Part shown: piece by piece, positions 46,808-56,293 of the stretch
How the letters are laid out: the number at the start of each line of letters is the position of its first letter
How positions within the stretch are numbered: position 1 is the stretch's first letter
Assembly: GCF_900177775.1 (NCBI RefSeq)
Contig: NZ_FXWH01000003.1
Location: 1-64,000, forward strand
Direction of reading: 5' to 3'
Origin: Pseudidiomarina planktonica
GTDB lineage: Bacteria > Pseudomonadota > Gammaproteobacteria > Enterobacterales > Alteromonadaceae
Length of the DNA stretch: 64,000 nt
Program-made: the position numbers and the translations under genes
Notes under the pieces: model-generated
What the model was told of the DNA's origin: nothing
The model's database searches: none
Seen by the model: only the letters and a program-made list of their open reading frames with translations

Positions 46808-47818
46808 GTGGAAAATCAACGAGAAATACAATTAAAAGCCTGGTGCGAAGCCGTTACCGGATATGCGCAAGGGCCGCTGCAACCAGTGTCCGGCGACGCC
46901 AGTTTTAGGCGTTATTTTCGTGGCAGCGACGGGCAACGTAGCGTGATTGCGGTTGATGCGCCACCGCAGCAAGAGCGGCTGGATATATTTGTGGCGGTGG
47001 CTGAAGCTTATCGCGCCCAGGGCGTTCCGGTGCCCGAGATTATTGCCGAGCACCGCGGTAAGGGTTTTATGTTGCTGAGCGATTTGGGCTCCACACTATT
47101 GCTGAGCAAACTGCAACGCGATAACGCGCCTGAACTTTACCGGCAGGCCATTGATTTACTTCCGGGAATTATGACCGTTATTAAAACAGCTGAGGGGCCA
47201 CTACCGGCGTATGACGAAGCACTGTTACAGCGTGAGTTGGCGTTGTTTAAAGACTGGCTGTTGGAGCGTCATTTGGGGCTGGAGTTGAGCCCGGCTGAAG
47301 AGCAGCTGTGGGCCGATTTTTGTGAACTCATGGTGAGCAATGCTCAAGAACAGCCGCAAGTGGGTGTGCATCGTGACTATCACTCGCGCAATTTAATGGT
47401 GTTAACCGACAATACTCTGGCAACCATAGACTTTCAGGACGCGGTGCTGGGTCCGGTTACCTATGACCTGGTGTCGCTGCTGCGTGATTGTTATGTGGCG
47501 TGGCCTACCGAGTTGGTGCAGGAACTGGCGGAATATGCGCGAACGTTGTTGCAGGAAAATAACCAACTGGCACGAACCGTTTCGGCGGAGCAATGGCAAC
47601 GCTGGTTCGATTTAATGGGCATTCAAAGGCATACCAAAGCGGCTGGTATTTTCGCCCGGCTGTGTCATCGCGATGGCAAAGACGGCTATTTAAACGATGT
47701 ACCCAGAACCTTGAACTATTTAGTTGAAGTGGCGGCGGCTTATCCGGAACTTGCTCAGTACCACAGTTGGTTAAACGAGCGCGTGTTGCCGGCCTGGCAC
47801 CAGCAGAGCAACACATGA
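46808..47818 (+). CDS. amgK: N-acetylmuramate/N-acetylglucosamine kinase AmgK
   Basis: 336 residues from GTG 46808, with GGGG 5 bases ahead. Aminoglycoside-phosphotransferase fold: catalytic HRDYHSRNLM and metal-site IDFQDAVLGP. Followed directly by murU, the defining context for AmgK, which phosphorylates MurNAc (and GlcNAc) at C1. This route bypasses de novo UDP-MurNAc synthesis and gives intrinsic tolerance to fosfomycin in Pseudomonas. Divergent from lptD. Confidence 0.9.
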   Translation: MENQREIQLKAWCEAVTGYAQGPLQPVSGDASFRRYFRGSDGQRSVIAVDAPPQQERLDIFVAVAEAYRAQGVPVPEIIAEHRGKGFMLLSDLGSTLLLSKLQRDNAPELYRQAIDLLPGIMTVIKTAEGPLPAYDEALLQRELALFKDWLLERHLGLELSPAEEQLWADFCELMVSNAQEQPQVGVHRDYHSRNLMVLTDNTLATIDFQDAVLGPVTYDLVSLLRDCYVAWPTELVQELAEYARTLLQENNQLARTVSAEQWQRWFDLMGIQRHTKAAGIFARLCHRDGKDGYLNDVPRTLNYLVEVAAAYPELAQYHSWLNERVLPAWHQQSNT

Positions 47819-48519
47819 GTTTAACTATGCCAACAGCTATGATTTTGGCGGCGGGCAGAGGCCAGCGTATGCAGCCGCTTACCGACACCACGCCCAAGCC
47901 GTTGCTAAAGGTGGCTGGTAAGCCGTTGATTGTTTATCATTTGGAAAAGCTCGCCAGGCTTGGGGTAAAACGCGTGGTTATTAACTATGCGCATTTGGGC
48001 GAGCAGTTTCCCGCAGCACTTGGTGATGGTAGTAAGTGGGGGCTCACTATTGTGTATTCGCCAGAGCCTCCTGGTGGATTAGAAACCGCCGGTGGCATTA
48101 TTCAGGCTCTACCCTTATTAGGCGATAAGCCGTTTTGGGTTATTAACGGCGACATTTTTACTTACATGCCGTTTGAGCAGTTGCCCATGCAACTGCATAA
48201 CGGGAACTTAGCCGAACTGGTGCTGACCAATAATCCTGAGCACAATCCGCTGGGCGACTTTGCCATCGAACAAGGTCGCGTGGTGTCAGCCAGCCAACAG
48301 CCCAAGTTTACCTTTACCGGAATGGGGTTGTATCACCCGAGTTTGTTCAATAATTATGAGCCAACCGCAGCACCAGTGTTACCGCTGAGGCCGCTGTTTG
48401 AGCAGGCCATAGCAAAGCAGCAACTGGGTGGAACGATTTGGAACGGTGCCTGGACTGACGTTGGCACGCCCGAGCGACTGCAGCAACTGGACGATCAAAT
48501 GAGGTCACAAGACGTATGA
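47815..48519 (+). CDS. murU: N-acetylmuramate-1-phosphate uridylyltransferase MurU
   Basis: 234 residues from ATG 47815, which overlaps the amgK stop (ATGA); a start at 47767 lies within amgK, and a Met at 47827 is also possible. Sugar-nucleotidyltransferase motif MILAAGRGQRMQPLTDTTPKPL and the metal-binding INGDIF. It makes UDP-MurNAc from MurNAc-1-P. Its stop overlaps the djlA start (ATGA). Confidence 0.92.
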   Translation: MSLTMPTAMILAAGRGQRMQPLTDTTPKPLLKVAGKPLIVYHLEKLARLGVKRVVINYAHLGEQFPAALGDGSKWGLTIVYSPEPPGGLETAGGIIQALPLLGDKPFWVINGDIFTYMPFEQLPMQLHNGNLAELVLTNNPEHNPLGDFAIEQGRVVSASQQPKFTFTGMGLYHPSLFNNYEPTAAPVLPLRPLFEQAIAKQQLGGTIWNGAWTDVGTPERLQQLDDQMRSQDV

Positions 48520-49376
48520 TTTGGGGAAAGATATTCGGCACGTTAGTCGGCTATATGGTATTGAAAATACCAGGGGCTGTGCTTGGCTTTGTGATCGGGC
48601 ATTGGTTTGATCGGGGGTATGCACAGAACTTTGATCAGCAGGGCGGTTTAGGCCGCTTTCTGTTTGGCGGTGCCAATGCTGCGCATGATGCCAGCTACGT
48701 ATACACCATGTTTGCGGTACTGGGGCACGTAGCCAAAGCCAAAGGGCAGGTTACCAAAGCTGATATTGCACAGGCCAGCGCACTAATGAGCATGTTTGAG
48801 CTGGACTCAGACGCTCGCGAACAAGCCCAGCGTGCGTTTCGCGAAGGGAAAGAACCAACCTACCCATTAGAAGCTTCCGTAAAAGAATTCCGCCAGGCGT
48901 TTTTTGGTCGTCGCGACGTATTGCAATTATTCTTAGAGCAACTGATCACCAACGTGTTGAACGACCAGCGCATTGAAAAAGCTGAATACGATGTATTAAT
49001 GCGCACCGCCAAAGCTCTTGGCTTTACCAAGTTTGAGCTGGACCAGTGGCTGCTTATGCAGCGTGCCAGCCAGCGCTTTCATCACTACCAGTCTGGAGCT
49101 GGTGGTCAGCAGCGGCAACAAGGCCAGCGTCAATACTCGAGCGGCCGCAGTGCCGGGGATAATTTAAAAGACGCCTATGACGTATTAGGTGTTACGGCGA
49201 AAGCATCTGACGCTGAGGTGAAAAAAGCCTACCGCAAACTGATGGCGCGGCATCACCCGGATAAACTCGAAGCGCAGGGCTTACCACCGGAAATGATGAA
49301 GGCCGCGCAAGCGAAAGCGCAAGATATTCAAGCGGCGTATGAAAGTATTAAAACGCATCGTGGCAGCAAGAATTAA
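48516..49376 (+). CDS. djlA: Co-chaperone DjlA
   Basis: 286 residues. One N-terminal membrane helix with glycines (about 8-27), a TerB-like helical domain (about 55-180), a Gln/Arg-rich linker, and a C-terminal J domain (about 217-283) with HPD in ARHHPDKL. It stimulates DnaK at the inner membrane and is linked to capsule and envelope stress in E. coli. Coupled to murU by ATGA. In E. coli djlA lies beside lptD; here amgK-murU sit between them. Confidence 0.94.
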   Translation: MIWGKIFGTLVGYMVLKIPGAVLGFVIGHWFDRGYAQNFDQQGGLGRFLFGGANAAHDASYVYTMFAVLGHVAKAKGQVTKADIAQASALMSMFELDSDAREQAQRAFREGKEPTYPLEASVKEFRQAFFGRRDVLQLFLEQLITNVLNDQRIEKAEYDVLMRTAKALGFTKFELDQWLLMQRASQRFHHYQSGAGGQQRQQGQRQYSSGRSAGDNLKDAYDVLGVTAKASDAEVKKAYRKLMARHHPDKLEAQGLPPEMMKAAQAKAQDIQAAYESIKTHRGSKN

Positions 49377-49382
49377 CAGCGG

Positions 49383-50198
49383 TTAAAAACCCTGATAACG
49401 CAACCAGCCAATAAACTCAGGAATAGCTTGCCCGGCGGAAGTGGAACTTAGTGGTGGTAGTTGCCGCTGCCGATAGCTTAAATGTTGCTCGCGCTGCGCC
49501 AGTAATTTGCGTTGCCGCTGGGTTTGTTTAACCCATTGATTAGCGCTTGCTGTAGTCACATCAAAAACTGGTAACGGCAGCACGGCTAGCTTTTCGCCTA
49601 CCGCTTTATTCAGGCTGTATTGTGGCATGTAAGGGTCAATCACAATCAGGGCGTCGGGCTGCACCGGCGCTACTATACCCCCGCCGGTTTGCAAATCTTC
49701 ATTCAGTATTTCGGTTAGAAATGCCGCTGTCATACCTTCCGCCACCAACACCACGAAGCCGGTGTAATCACTAAGCTCATTCATCAGCGGCTGCAAACGT
49801 TGGCGCAAGCTATCGCGCAGCGGCGCCAGTGTTTCCTCGCTGACCGGTTCCGGGTAACGCTCGTCTACCGCCGGAAATTGCAGCATGTCGGTTTGAATAC
49901 GACTCGTGGGCGGGTGTAGCGCGAAGGTGGTCCAGCCGTGCTCAGGCAATTGCTGATATAAGTTGGTCAGTAGCGGAGTTTGTAATGGGTGTTGCGACCA
50001 GTCAGGAATGTGAATAATCACACCGCGCGTAATAGCCTGCAAGCTCTCGCGCTCTAACAGCAAATATCTGTTGCCGTCGCTTTCTAACCAGCGCGCTTCA
50101 CCAGGCGGTAAGTAGCGCATAAGGTCATCTTCCGTTGCGGCAGTGGCCACGGAACTTAGGGTGAAACTGGTAAGCAGCAACAGCAACAGAGTTTTCAT
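49383..50198 (-). CDS. DUF3530 family exported protein
   Basis: 271 residues with a signal peptide (1-20). The rest resembles an alpha/beta-hydrolase-like DUF3530 protein: an early HIPDWSQHPLQ, then FVVLVAEGMTAAFLTEIL where a nucleophile-elbow serine would be expected but reads AEGMT. If the fold is right, the classical catalytic serine is missing. Converges with djlA and is 58 bases beyond rluA on the same strand. Confidence 0.7.
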   Translation of the reverse strand: MKTLLLLLLTSFTLSSVATAATEDDLMRYLPPGEARWLESDGNRYLLLERESLQAITRGVIIHIPDWSQHPLQTPLLTNLYQQLPEHGWTTFALHPPTSRIQTDMLQFPAVDERYPEPVSEETLAPLRDSLRQRLQPLMNELSDYTGFVVLVAEGMTAAFLTEILNEDLQTGGGIVAPVQPDALIVIDPYMPQYSLNKAVGEKLAVLPLPVFDVTTASANQWVKQTQRQRKLLAQREQHLSYRQRQLPPLSSTSAGQAIPEFIGWLRYQGF

Positions 50199-50256
50199 GT
50201 TGTTGTTATCGGCTTGGCACCAACGGCCTTTAATTAATTTGCGCGGAACGAATTGC

Positions 50257-50913
50257 TTAGAAAGGCAGCTCAGCAGAAAGGGTTACATCTTCGTCCAGGG
50301 TTGGGTGTCGGAAACAAATTTTATAAGCGTGCAACAGTAACCGGTCGGCGGCAGCAAAAGCCTGCTGGTGGGCATAAAACTTATCGCCCAGAATTGGGGT
50401 GTTCAGGGCCAACATGTGCACTCTTAACTGATGCGAACGGCCAGTATGAGGAAACAACGCAACATCGGTGAAATCCTGCTCCTGATTAAGTACCTGATAG
50501 CGAGTTTGCGCCGCTTTACCGGCCTGCAAATCTACCATTTGTCGTGGGCGGTTAGGCCAGTCGCAGCGCATGGGTAAGTCCACTACGCCCTGCTGTGCTG
50601 GCAACTTACCCCATACTCGAGCCCGGTACTCTTTGCTTACCTGGCGCAGTTCGAACTGTTTGTTCAGGGCTGCTTGCGTGGGTTTGTCTAATGCCAGCAG
50701 AATGACGCCAGAGGTAGCCATATCCAGCCGATGAACAATACGAGCTTCAGGCCATACCCTGGTTGCTCGCCACCAAATTGAATCCTTATGAGCAGGATCT
50801 TTGCCCGGTACGCTGAGCAAACCTGGTGGCTTATTTACGGCAACCACCCCGTGTTGTTGATACAGCACTTCCAGAAATGGCTGCTGGGGTGGTTCGTATT
50901 TAAGCAGGGTCAT
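50257..50913 (-). CDS. rluA: Dual-specificity pseudouridine synthase RluA
   Basis: 218 residues. It modifies 23S rRNA U746 and U32 of some tRNAs in E. coli. Catalytic Asp in HRLDMATSGVILLALDK, NKPPGLLSVPG near the N-terminus, and HTGRSHQLRVHM. No S4 domain, as expected for RluA. Its start overlaps the rapA stop by 4 bases; the pair is adjacent in E. coli. Confidence 0.96.
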   Translation of the reverse strand: MTLLKYEPPQQPFLEVLYQQHGVVAVNKPPGLLSVPGKDPAHKDSIWWRATRVWPEARIVHRLDMATSGVILLALDKPTQAALNKQFELRQVSKEYRARVWGKLPAQQGVVDLPMRCDWPNRPRQMVDLQAGKAAQTRYQVLNQEQDFTDVALFPHTGRSHQLRVHMLALNTPILGDKFYAHQQAFAAADRLLLHAYKICFRHPTLDEDVTLSAELPF

Positions 50914-53675
50914 CCAGGCACATTCACAATTAACCGCAAGGCATCAAGGCTCAACTGTGGCTGCGCAATGGCATGCTCCAACGTGGCCTGACGCTCGCTT
51001 ATCGCTTCAATTTCCGCCGGGCGTACTTGCGGGTTGCGTTGTTGCAGTTCCTGCAAGCGCTTTAACTGAGCGCTTAAGTTACTGCGAAGCGCCGCTTGTC
51101 CGGCTGCAATAGCTGACTGCTGCTGTTGTTCCGCCTGATTCCAGGCTTCGCTGATTAACTGCTGGCAGTCGCTGCGTAGTTGCTTCATTAACTGGCGTGC
51201 GGCTTTTTTCTCAACGAACTGACACTGATTATCTAAAGCTTGTGCCGGCACTTTGTCGGTTAAATCACGACCTTTGGAATCCAGCAGTACGCGAAAGCGC
51301 TGCAGCGGATAGAACTCGTGTGCCACCCATTGCGGTGGTGCCGCAATAGTTGAGGTAAAGGAAAGCTCCAAAAACCAGCTACCGGCAGGCAGAGCATTGT
51401 TTTTAATAACCGCCACACAAGTGCTGCCGAAATGATCATGCAGTAGTAAATCCAATGCACTGCGTACCAACGGATGATCCCAGTTCAGAAACGCAACGTC
51501 TTCCCGTTGCATTGCCACTTCGCGGAAAAAGGTTATTGGTAAACCTTCATCGGGCAGGCCTGGTAGTGCTGGTACGCGCATATGTTCACTTGGGCGAGCC
51601 AGCCAAATGCCTTCACTTAGTGACTCATAATCCACCCCAAAGCGCTCAAAGAAATCAAATACAAAGTTTTCTAATTCTTCGGTGCGTTCAGCTGCACCAA
51701 CCAGCTCCAGAATTTGTTGTGCCTGAGCCGGGCGGCAGGCATTAAGCTCCTGCAACAAATCGCGACCATGGGCACTTTGCTCACGTAATTCGTGGGCTTT
51801 TTCTTGGGTGTCCTTAATCAGTTCATCCAGACCATCGCCAAGGCTCTGTATAACTTGCTGTAACTGCTCGTGCAATTGCACATACAGCTGGTGGCCAACA
51901 GCGTTAGGCTTTTCAAAGGCTTGCATGCCGTCGCGATACCACGGCAGCAACACAGCTTCGTCGCTGTCGTCACACACCGGCACATGAATATGAATATCAC
52001 CTTCCTGACCAATACGATCCAGTCGGCCTATGCGTTGCTCCAGCAAGTCTGGGTGGTGAGGCAAATCAAATAGCACCAAATGCTGAACAAACTGGAAGTT
52101 ACGGCCTTCACTGCCAATTTCGGAACATACCAGAATTGGGCTGCCGTCTTCTTCACTGGCAAAAAATGCGGCGGCGCGGTCACGTTCGGTTAGCGTCATT
52201 TGCTCATGGAATACGGCCGCGTGAATACCGGACTTCACCCGCAATGCTTCGGCAATATCCAGTACCTGTGCGGTGTCGGAACAAATCAGTACGGTTTTTA
52301 ACGGACGTTGCTTCTTCACATAGTCCAACAGCCAGTCAATGCGGGTGTCTTCCATCCAGTGCAGACGGTCGTCGCCTTCCAACAATGGTGGCAGTGCATC
52401 AAGTTCGTAGGTATAAAGCTTACGTTGACCAAAGCCGCCTACGTGCTCGCGCGAGTTACGGAACATCACCCGGCCGGTACCGTGCATATCCAGTAATTTT
52501 TCCAGGCGTGCCTGACGCGTTTCGGTATCGGCATCGGCGGCAATGGGCTCGCCGGAAATGGCTTCAATTTGTTGGCATAGTTCTTTGGTTAGCGGTTTGT
52601 CTTCACTCAGCGCGGCGGCACACGGCGCCCAGTCCTGATAGGCCTGTTGCTCTTTCACAAACTCCTGATAATCGTTAAAGCGGTCGGCGTCCAGCAACTG
52701 CAGCCGTTGAAAGTGCTGTTCACTGCCCGATTGCTCAGGCGTAGCCGTTAGCAATAGTAACGAACGGCTCTGATCAGCCAACTGACGCACCACGGTAAAA
52801 GACGAACTGGCCGGATCCAGATGGTGCGCTTCATCAACAATCAGCATGTCCCAGTGACTGGTGAGCAATTGCGCCGACCACTTTTCATGTTTCAACATAG
52901 CGTCGCTAATAATAATACGTTGTTCCGTATCAAATACTTGCTCGGTGTCCAGCGCTGCTTGTTCGCAACGCTCTTCGTCAAACACGCTAAAGCTAATGGC
53001 AAACCGACGTTGTAGCTCTACCAGCCATTGGTGCACCAGGCTTTCCGGCACTATAACCAGCACGCGCTGAGCACGGCCGCTAAGCAGGCGACGGTTCATA
53101 ATCATGCCCGCTTCAATGGTTTTACCTAAGCCTACTTCGTCAGCTAGCAATACGCGGGGGTCAAAGCGATCGGCCACAGCCTGAGCAACATACAGCTGGT
53201 GTGGCAACAGTTGCACGCGGGCGCTTAGCAAACCAGTGGCCTGGCTTTGTTGCAAGTTCTGTAAGTGCTGCTGGGACTGCTGGCGCAACCGATATAAATC
53301 AAGCCGGTCGGCTTTGCCAGCCATAAACCGGGTGAGCGGCTGCCCGGCCGCAACTTGGTGCGCTAACTGGGGTTCAGGAACATCTAGCTGTTGGTCGGGG
53401 GTTTCTTCGGGGCTAACCTGATAGGTCAGAATGCCATTTTTTGAAACCACATCCAGCACGGTGAAATACCAGCCGTCGGCGTGTTGCCCACGTTCATCAG
53501 CCTTTAACTGGTAACGCACCAGCGGCGCGGTGTGGCTGGCGTAGTATCGAATTTCTTCGGTCGCCGGATACAACACGGCTAAGCGACGCCCTTCAAACTG
53601 AGTAATTAAGCCTAAGCCAAGTTCGGTTTCGCTCTCGCTCAACCAGCGCTGTCCTACCGCAAATTCTGCTGTCAT
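50910..53675 (-). CDS. rapA: RNA polymerase-associated ATPase RapA
   Basis: 921 residues. SWI/SNF-type ATPase that recycles RNA polymerase stalled after termination. N-terminal Tudor-like domains (about 1-110), helicase core with DEVGLGKTIEAGM (motif I), VDEAHHLD (motif II), LTATPEQ (III), SEIGSEGRNFQF (V) and QRIGRLDRIGQ (VI), then the RapA C-terminal domain. Length is typical of the family (E. coli 968). Divergent from phoH. Confidence 0.95.
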   Translation of the reverse strand: MTAEFAVGQRWLSESETELGLGLITQFEGRRLAVLYPATEEIRYYASHTAPLVRYQLKADERGQHADGWYFTVLDVVSKNGILTYQVSPEETPDQQLDVPEPQLAHQVAAGQPLTRFMAGKADRLDLYRLRQQSQQHLQNLQQSQATGLLSARVQLLPHQLYVAQAVADRFDPRVLLADEVGLGKTIEAGMIMNRRLLSGRAQRVLVIVPESLVHQWLVELQRRFAISFSVFDEERCEQAALDTEQVFDTEQRIIISDAMLKHEKWSAQLLTSHWDMLIVDEAHHLDPASSSFTVVRQLADQSRSLLLLTATPEQSGSEQHFQRLQLLDADRFNDYQEFVKEQQAYQDWAPCAAALSEDKPLTKELCQQIEAISGEPIAADADTETRQARLEKLLDMHGTGRVMFRNSREHVGGFGQRKLYTYELDALPPLLEGDDRLHWMEDTRIDWLLDYVKKQRPLKTVLICSDTAQVLDIAEALRVKSGIHAAVFHEQMTLTERDRAAAFFASEEDGSPILVCSEIGSEGRNFQFVQHLVLFDLPHHPDLLEQRIGRLDRIGQEGDIHIHVPVCDDSDEAVLLPWYRDGMQAFEKPNAVGHQLYVQLHEQLQQVIQSLGDGLDELIKDTQEKAHELREQSAHGRDLLQELNACRPAQAQQILELVGAAERTEELENFVFDFFERFGVDYESLSEGIWLARPSEHMRVPALPGLPDEGLPITFFREVAMQREDVAFLNWDHPLVRSALDLLLHDHFGSTCVAVIKNNALPAGSWFLELSFTSTIAAPPQWVAHEFYPLQRFRVLLDSKGRDLTDKVPAQALDNQCQFVEKKAARQLMKQLRSDCQQLISEAWNQAEQQQQSAIAAGQAALRSNLSAQLKRLQELQQRNPQVRPAEIEAISERQATLEHAIAQPQLSLDALRLIVNVPG

Positions 53676-53902
53676 TACTACTTGCCCGAAGTCAGAAAAT
53701 TAAGGCCAATATGGTAGCTAATGCAGCCTCTGAAAGCCAGCTTAGTTCAGTGTGAAGCTTGGATGTCATTGATTCCAAAAGGGCATTTCTGAAACTAAAA
53801 AAATCATAAAAAAATGCTTGGCGCTGACCCCTTTTTCCGCAAAACTGGACTAAGCTTTAGGGAAATAATAAAAGCTCCTTCACTCGCGTTTGGGGATGTC
53901 AA

Positions 53903-55345
53903 ATGACAAAAAAACTAGACTATGATAGCTTGCCAACGGACCTAACTACCTCTCCCTCTCACACTGCAGTGCGCACCAAGTTCTACGTTCTCGACACCAA
54001 CATACTCTTACACGAACCCTTAGCATTTCTAAACTTCCATGAACACAACGTTATTATTCCTATGGTGGTTCTGGAAGAGCTGGATGCGATTAAAGATCGT
54101 CAGAAAGACGTAAGCCGGGACGCGCGAGTGGCGATTCGCTCGCTGGAGAATGCATTGAAAGATGCAACACCTGAGCAGATTCTGGCAGGGGTGCCGCTAA
54201 ATCGGCTGCAGGGTAATCATCAGGCCGATGGCACGCTGGCTATATTCGCCGACTATGAGTTGCGCCAGGCCGATTCAGCACTGTCGTTAACCGAAAACGA
54301 CCACCGCATTATTCAGGCAGCCATTGAGCTGCAAAAGCAACACCGCGAACACAAAGTGGTGCTGGTGACCAAAGACATTAACATGCGGTTAAAGGCCAAG
54401 GGTGCCGGGGTTAAGTATGTTGAAGATTACCGTACCGACCAGCTGATTGATGATATCCGCTTTCTGTCCAAGGGTTTTCAGGAGGTGGAAGGCAGCTTCT
54501 GGGAGCAGGTGGGTGAAGTAACCAGTGTGCAGGAAGGGCGTGATACTTTCCATGAAGTGGAGCGCGAGCTGCTACCGAACGTGTTCCATAACCAATACAT
54601 GATTGATGACGACGAAACTTTTGCGGGTCGGGTAGTGGGTTACAACGACAAGCATGTGCGCTTACTGGATTTAGGCTACGAGCGCATGATGGGCTATAGC
54701 GCCTGGGGCGTGCATCCGAAGAATATTTATCAAGCCATGGCAATGCACGCATTGCTGGATACCTCGGTTGATCTGGTTATTTTAACCGGGCCCGCTGGTA
54801 GTGGTAAAACCTTGCTGGCGCTGGCCGCGGCGCTTGAAATGGTGGTTGAGAAAGGTATTTACGAGAAGATCATAGTAACGCGGAATACGCCGGAAATTGC
54901 CGAATCTATTGGTTACTTGCCGGGTACCGAAGAAGAAAAAATGGCGCCCTGGCTGGCCGCTATTACCGACTCGCTGGAAGTGCTGCACAAAAACGATGAA
55001 AGCATGGAATCAAGCCTGAACTTCATTATGAAGAAGGCGAATATTCAGCTGAAGTCGCTGAACTTTATGCGCGGGCGCAGCATTCAAAACGCCATTGTTA
55101 TTCTGGACGAGGCGCAAAACCTAACTGCCTCTCAGTTGAAAACAATTATTACCCGCTGCGGCACCAATACGAAGATTATTTGCTCCGGTAACCTGGCGCA
55201 AATTGATAGTTATTACCTGACGGCGGTAACCTCGGGCTTAACTTATATTGTTGAGCGTTTTAAAGACTATCCGGGTAGTGCAACCGTGAACTTGAATGGA
55301 GTAGTGCGCAGTAACCTGGCGCAATATGCGGAAGAAAACCTTTAA
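53903..55345 (+). CDS. PIN-PhoH ATPase family protein
   Basis: 480 residues. N-terminal PIN ribonuclease domain (about 25-175) with FYVLDTNILLHEP and acidic residues through DYEL, LTENDHRII and VTKDIN, joined to a PhoH ATPase (about 240-475): Walker A LTGPAGSGKTLLALAA and Walker B AIVILDEAQNLT. The YlaK/PhoH2 type couples RNA unwinding to cleavage. No antitoxin-like gene lies upstream. Its TAA shares the TTAA tetranucleotide with the stop of the next, converging gene. Confidence 0.9.
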   Translation: MTKKLDYDSLPTDLTTSPSHTAVRTKFYVLDTNILLHEPLAFLNFHEHNVIIPMVVLEELDAIKDRQKDVSRDARVAIRSLENALKDATPEQILAGVPLNRLQGNHQADGTLAIFADYELRQADSALSLTENDHRIIQAAIELQKQHREHKVVLVTKDINMRLKAKGAGVKYVEDYRTDQLIDDIRFLSKGFQEVEGSFWEQVGEVTSVQEGRDTFHEVERELLPNVFHNQYMIDDDETFAGRVVGYNDKHVRLLDLGYERMMGYSAWGVHPKNIYQAMAMHALLDTSVDLVILTGPAGSGKTLLALAAALEMVVEKGIYEKIIVTRNTPEIAESIGYLPGTEEEKMAPWLAAITDSLEVLHKNDESMESSLNFIMKKANIQLKSLNFMRGRSIQNAIVILDEAQNLTASQLKTIITRCGTNTKIICSGNLAQIDSYYLTAVTSGLTYIVERFKDYPGSATVNLNGVVRSNLAQYAEENL

Positions 55346-56286
55346 GGGAATCGCTCCGTGCGGTATTGGTTAGCAGCCACATAGCGCGCGGAGATTTCAC
55401 TAAGCTCACCTATTTTTAATGATGCCGGGCCAGTTGGCTCAACCACCAAAAAGGATTGTCCATCAATGTCTATGGTGGTCTCATCGTCGCGCTTACTCAT
55501 GCGCAGGGCTAAGAATGCATGCTCTGGCACATACACCGCATACACAGGCACATCGGGCATTAACTCACGTAATAATCCGCCCATAAGTGTTACTTTGCTG
55601 TCACAGTCGGCCTGATGCTCAAGTAAAATTCGTGCCGGCGGGTTAAAGCCCGCGCCATTTGAACGTATGCGGTCGGTAAGCTCTTCATAGGGGATGCCTT
55701 GCATAAAGCTTAGTACACTGCCCAAATATTCGCGTTGGGTGTTGTCCCCGAGCAAGGCTCCAAAAGCTTCTGCAATGGGGTCGATAATATCGTCAGAGGC
55801 TTCGGCAATGGCCACATGATCAGGTTTAATGCCTGTTCTACCGGTGGAATCGGTATGGCGGTTATAAAAATTCTCGCGCAAGTATTCGGTGAAGAACCGT
55901 TCGTGGGCTGCACTCATTTGCGCCATAGCATCGGCGTCTGAGTTCCCGCGCTGGCGTATTTCCAGCACAGTTTCCCGTTGGCGTAACAGCACTTCCATGG
56001 TGTTCCAGCCTTGTCGGCGAGCATAGCGGGTTAATTTATAGCGCAATTCACGGTTCGCACGTTCAGGTTGGTACGCGCGATATTTACGAAAGGAATTATG
56101 TAAAGTTGTAACGGGAATTCGTAAGCTAATACTTAGCGCTTCGCCGTTAAAGTCTTGCCAGCGATACTGTAAAACGTAGTTGTCATCAACTCGTTCGCTG
56201 TTGCGTTGGGTAGTGGCGGCATGGACAGCAGTGGCGAATAGCGCAACAGCGACCATCAACGCCAGCGTTACGGTCGAATTGCGCAT
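55342..56286 (-). CDS. Exported transglutaminase-like protein, uncharacterised
   Basis: 314 residues with a signal peptide (1-23). The C-terminal half carries a plausible transglutaminase/protease triad: Cys228 in HQADCDSKVTLMGGLLREL, His256 in VYVPEHAFLAL and Glu283 in FLVVEPTGPA. The preceding basic helical stretch (about 62-140) is not recognised. The layout suggests a periplasmic thiol peptidase or amidase; the substrate is unknown. It follows a 104-residue protein by 7 bases and shares its stop TTAA with phoH on the other strand. Confidence 0.65.
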   Translation of the reverse strand: MRNSTVTLALMVAVALFATAVHAATTQRNSERVDDNYVLQYRWQDFNGEALSISLRIPVTTLHNSFRKYRAYQPERANRELRYKLTRYARRQGWNTMEVLLRQRETVLEIRQRGNSDADAMAQMSAAHERFFTEYLRENFYNRHTDSTGRTGIKPDHVAIAEASDDIIDPIAEAFGALLGDNTQREYLGSVLSFMQGIPYEELTDRIRSNGAGFNPPARILLEHQADCDSKVTLMGGLLRELMPDVPVYAVYVPEHAFLALRMSKRDDETTIDIDGQSFLVVEPTGPASLKIGELSEISARYVAANQYRTERFP

Positions 56287-56293
56287 GGTCGTC

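Noticed and set aside
52136-52678. 180-residue open frame on the plus strand inside rapA
   Set aside because: Opposite strand of a conserved helicase core; composition is Arg/Ser-rich and has no domain or ribosome site.
53903-55345. Toxin of a toxin-antitoxin pair (because of the PIN domain)
   Set aside because: The PIN is fused to a full PhoH ATPase and there is no small antitoxin gene next to it.
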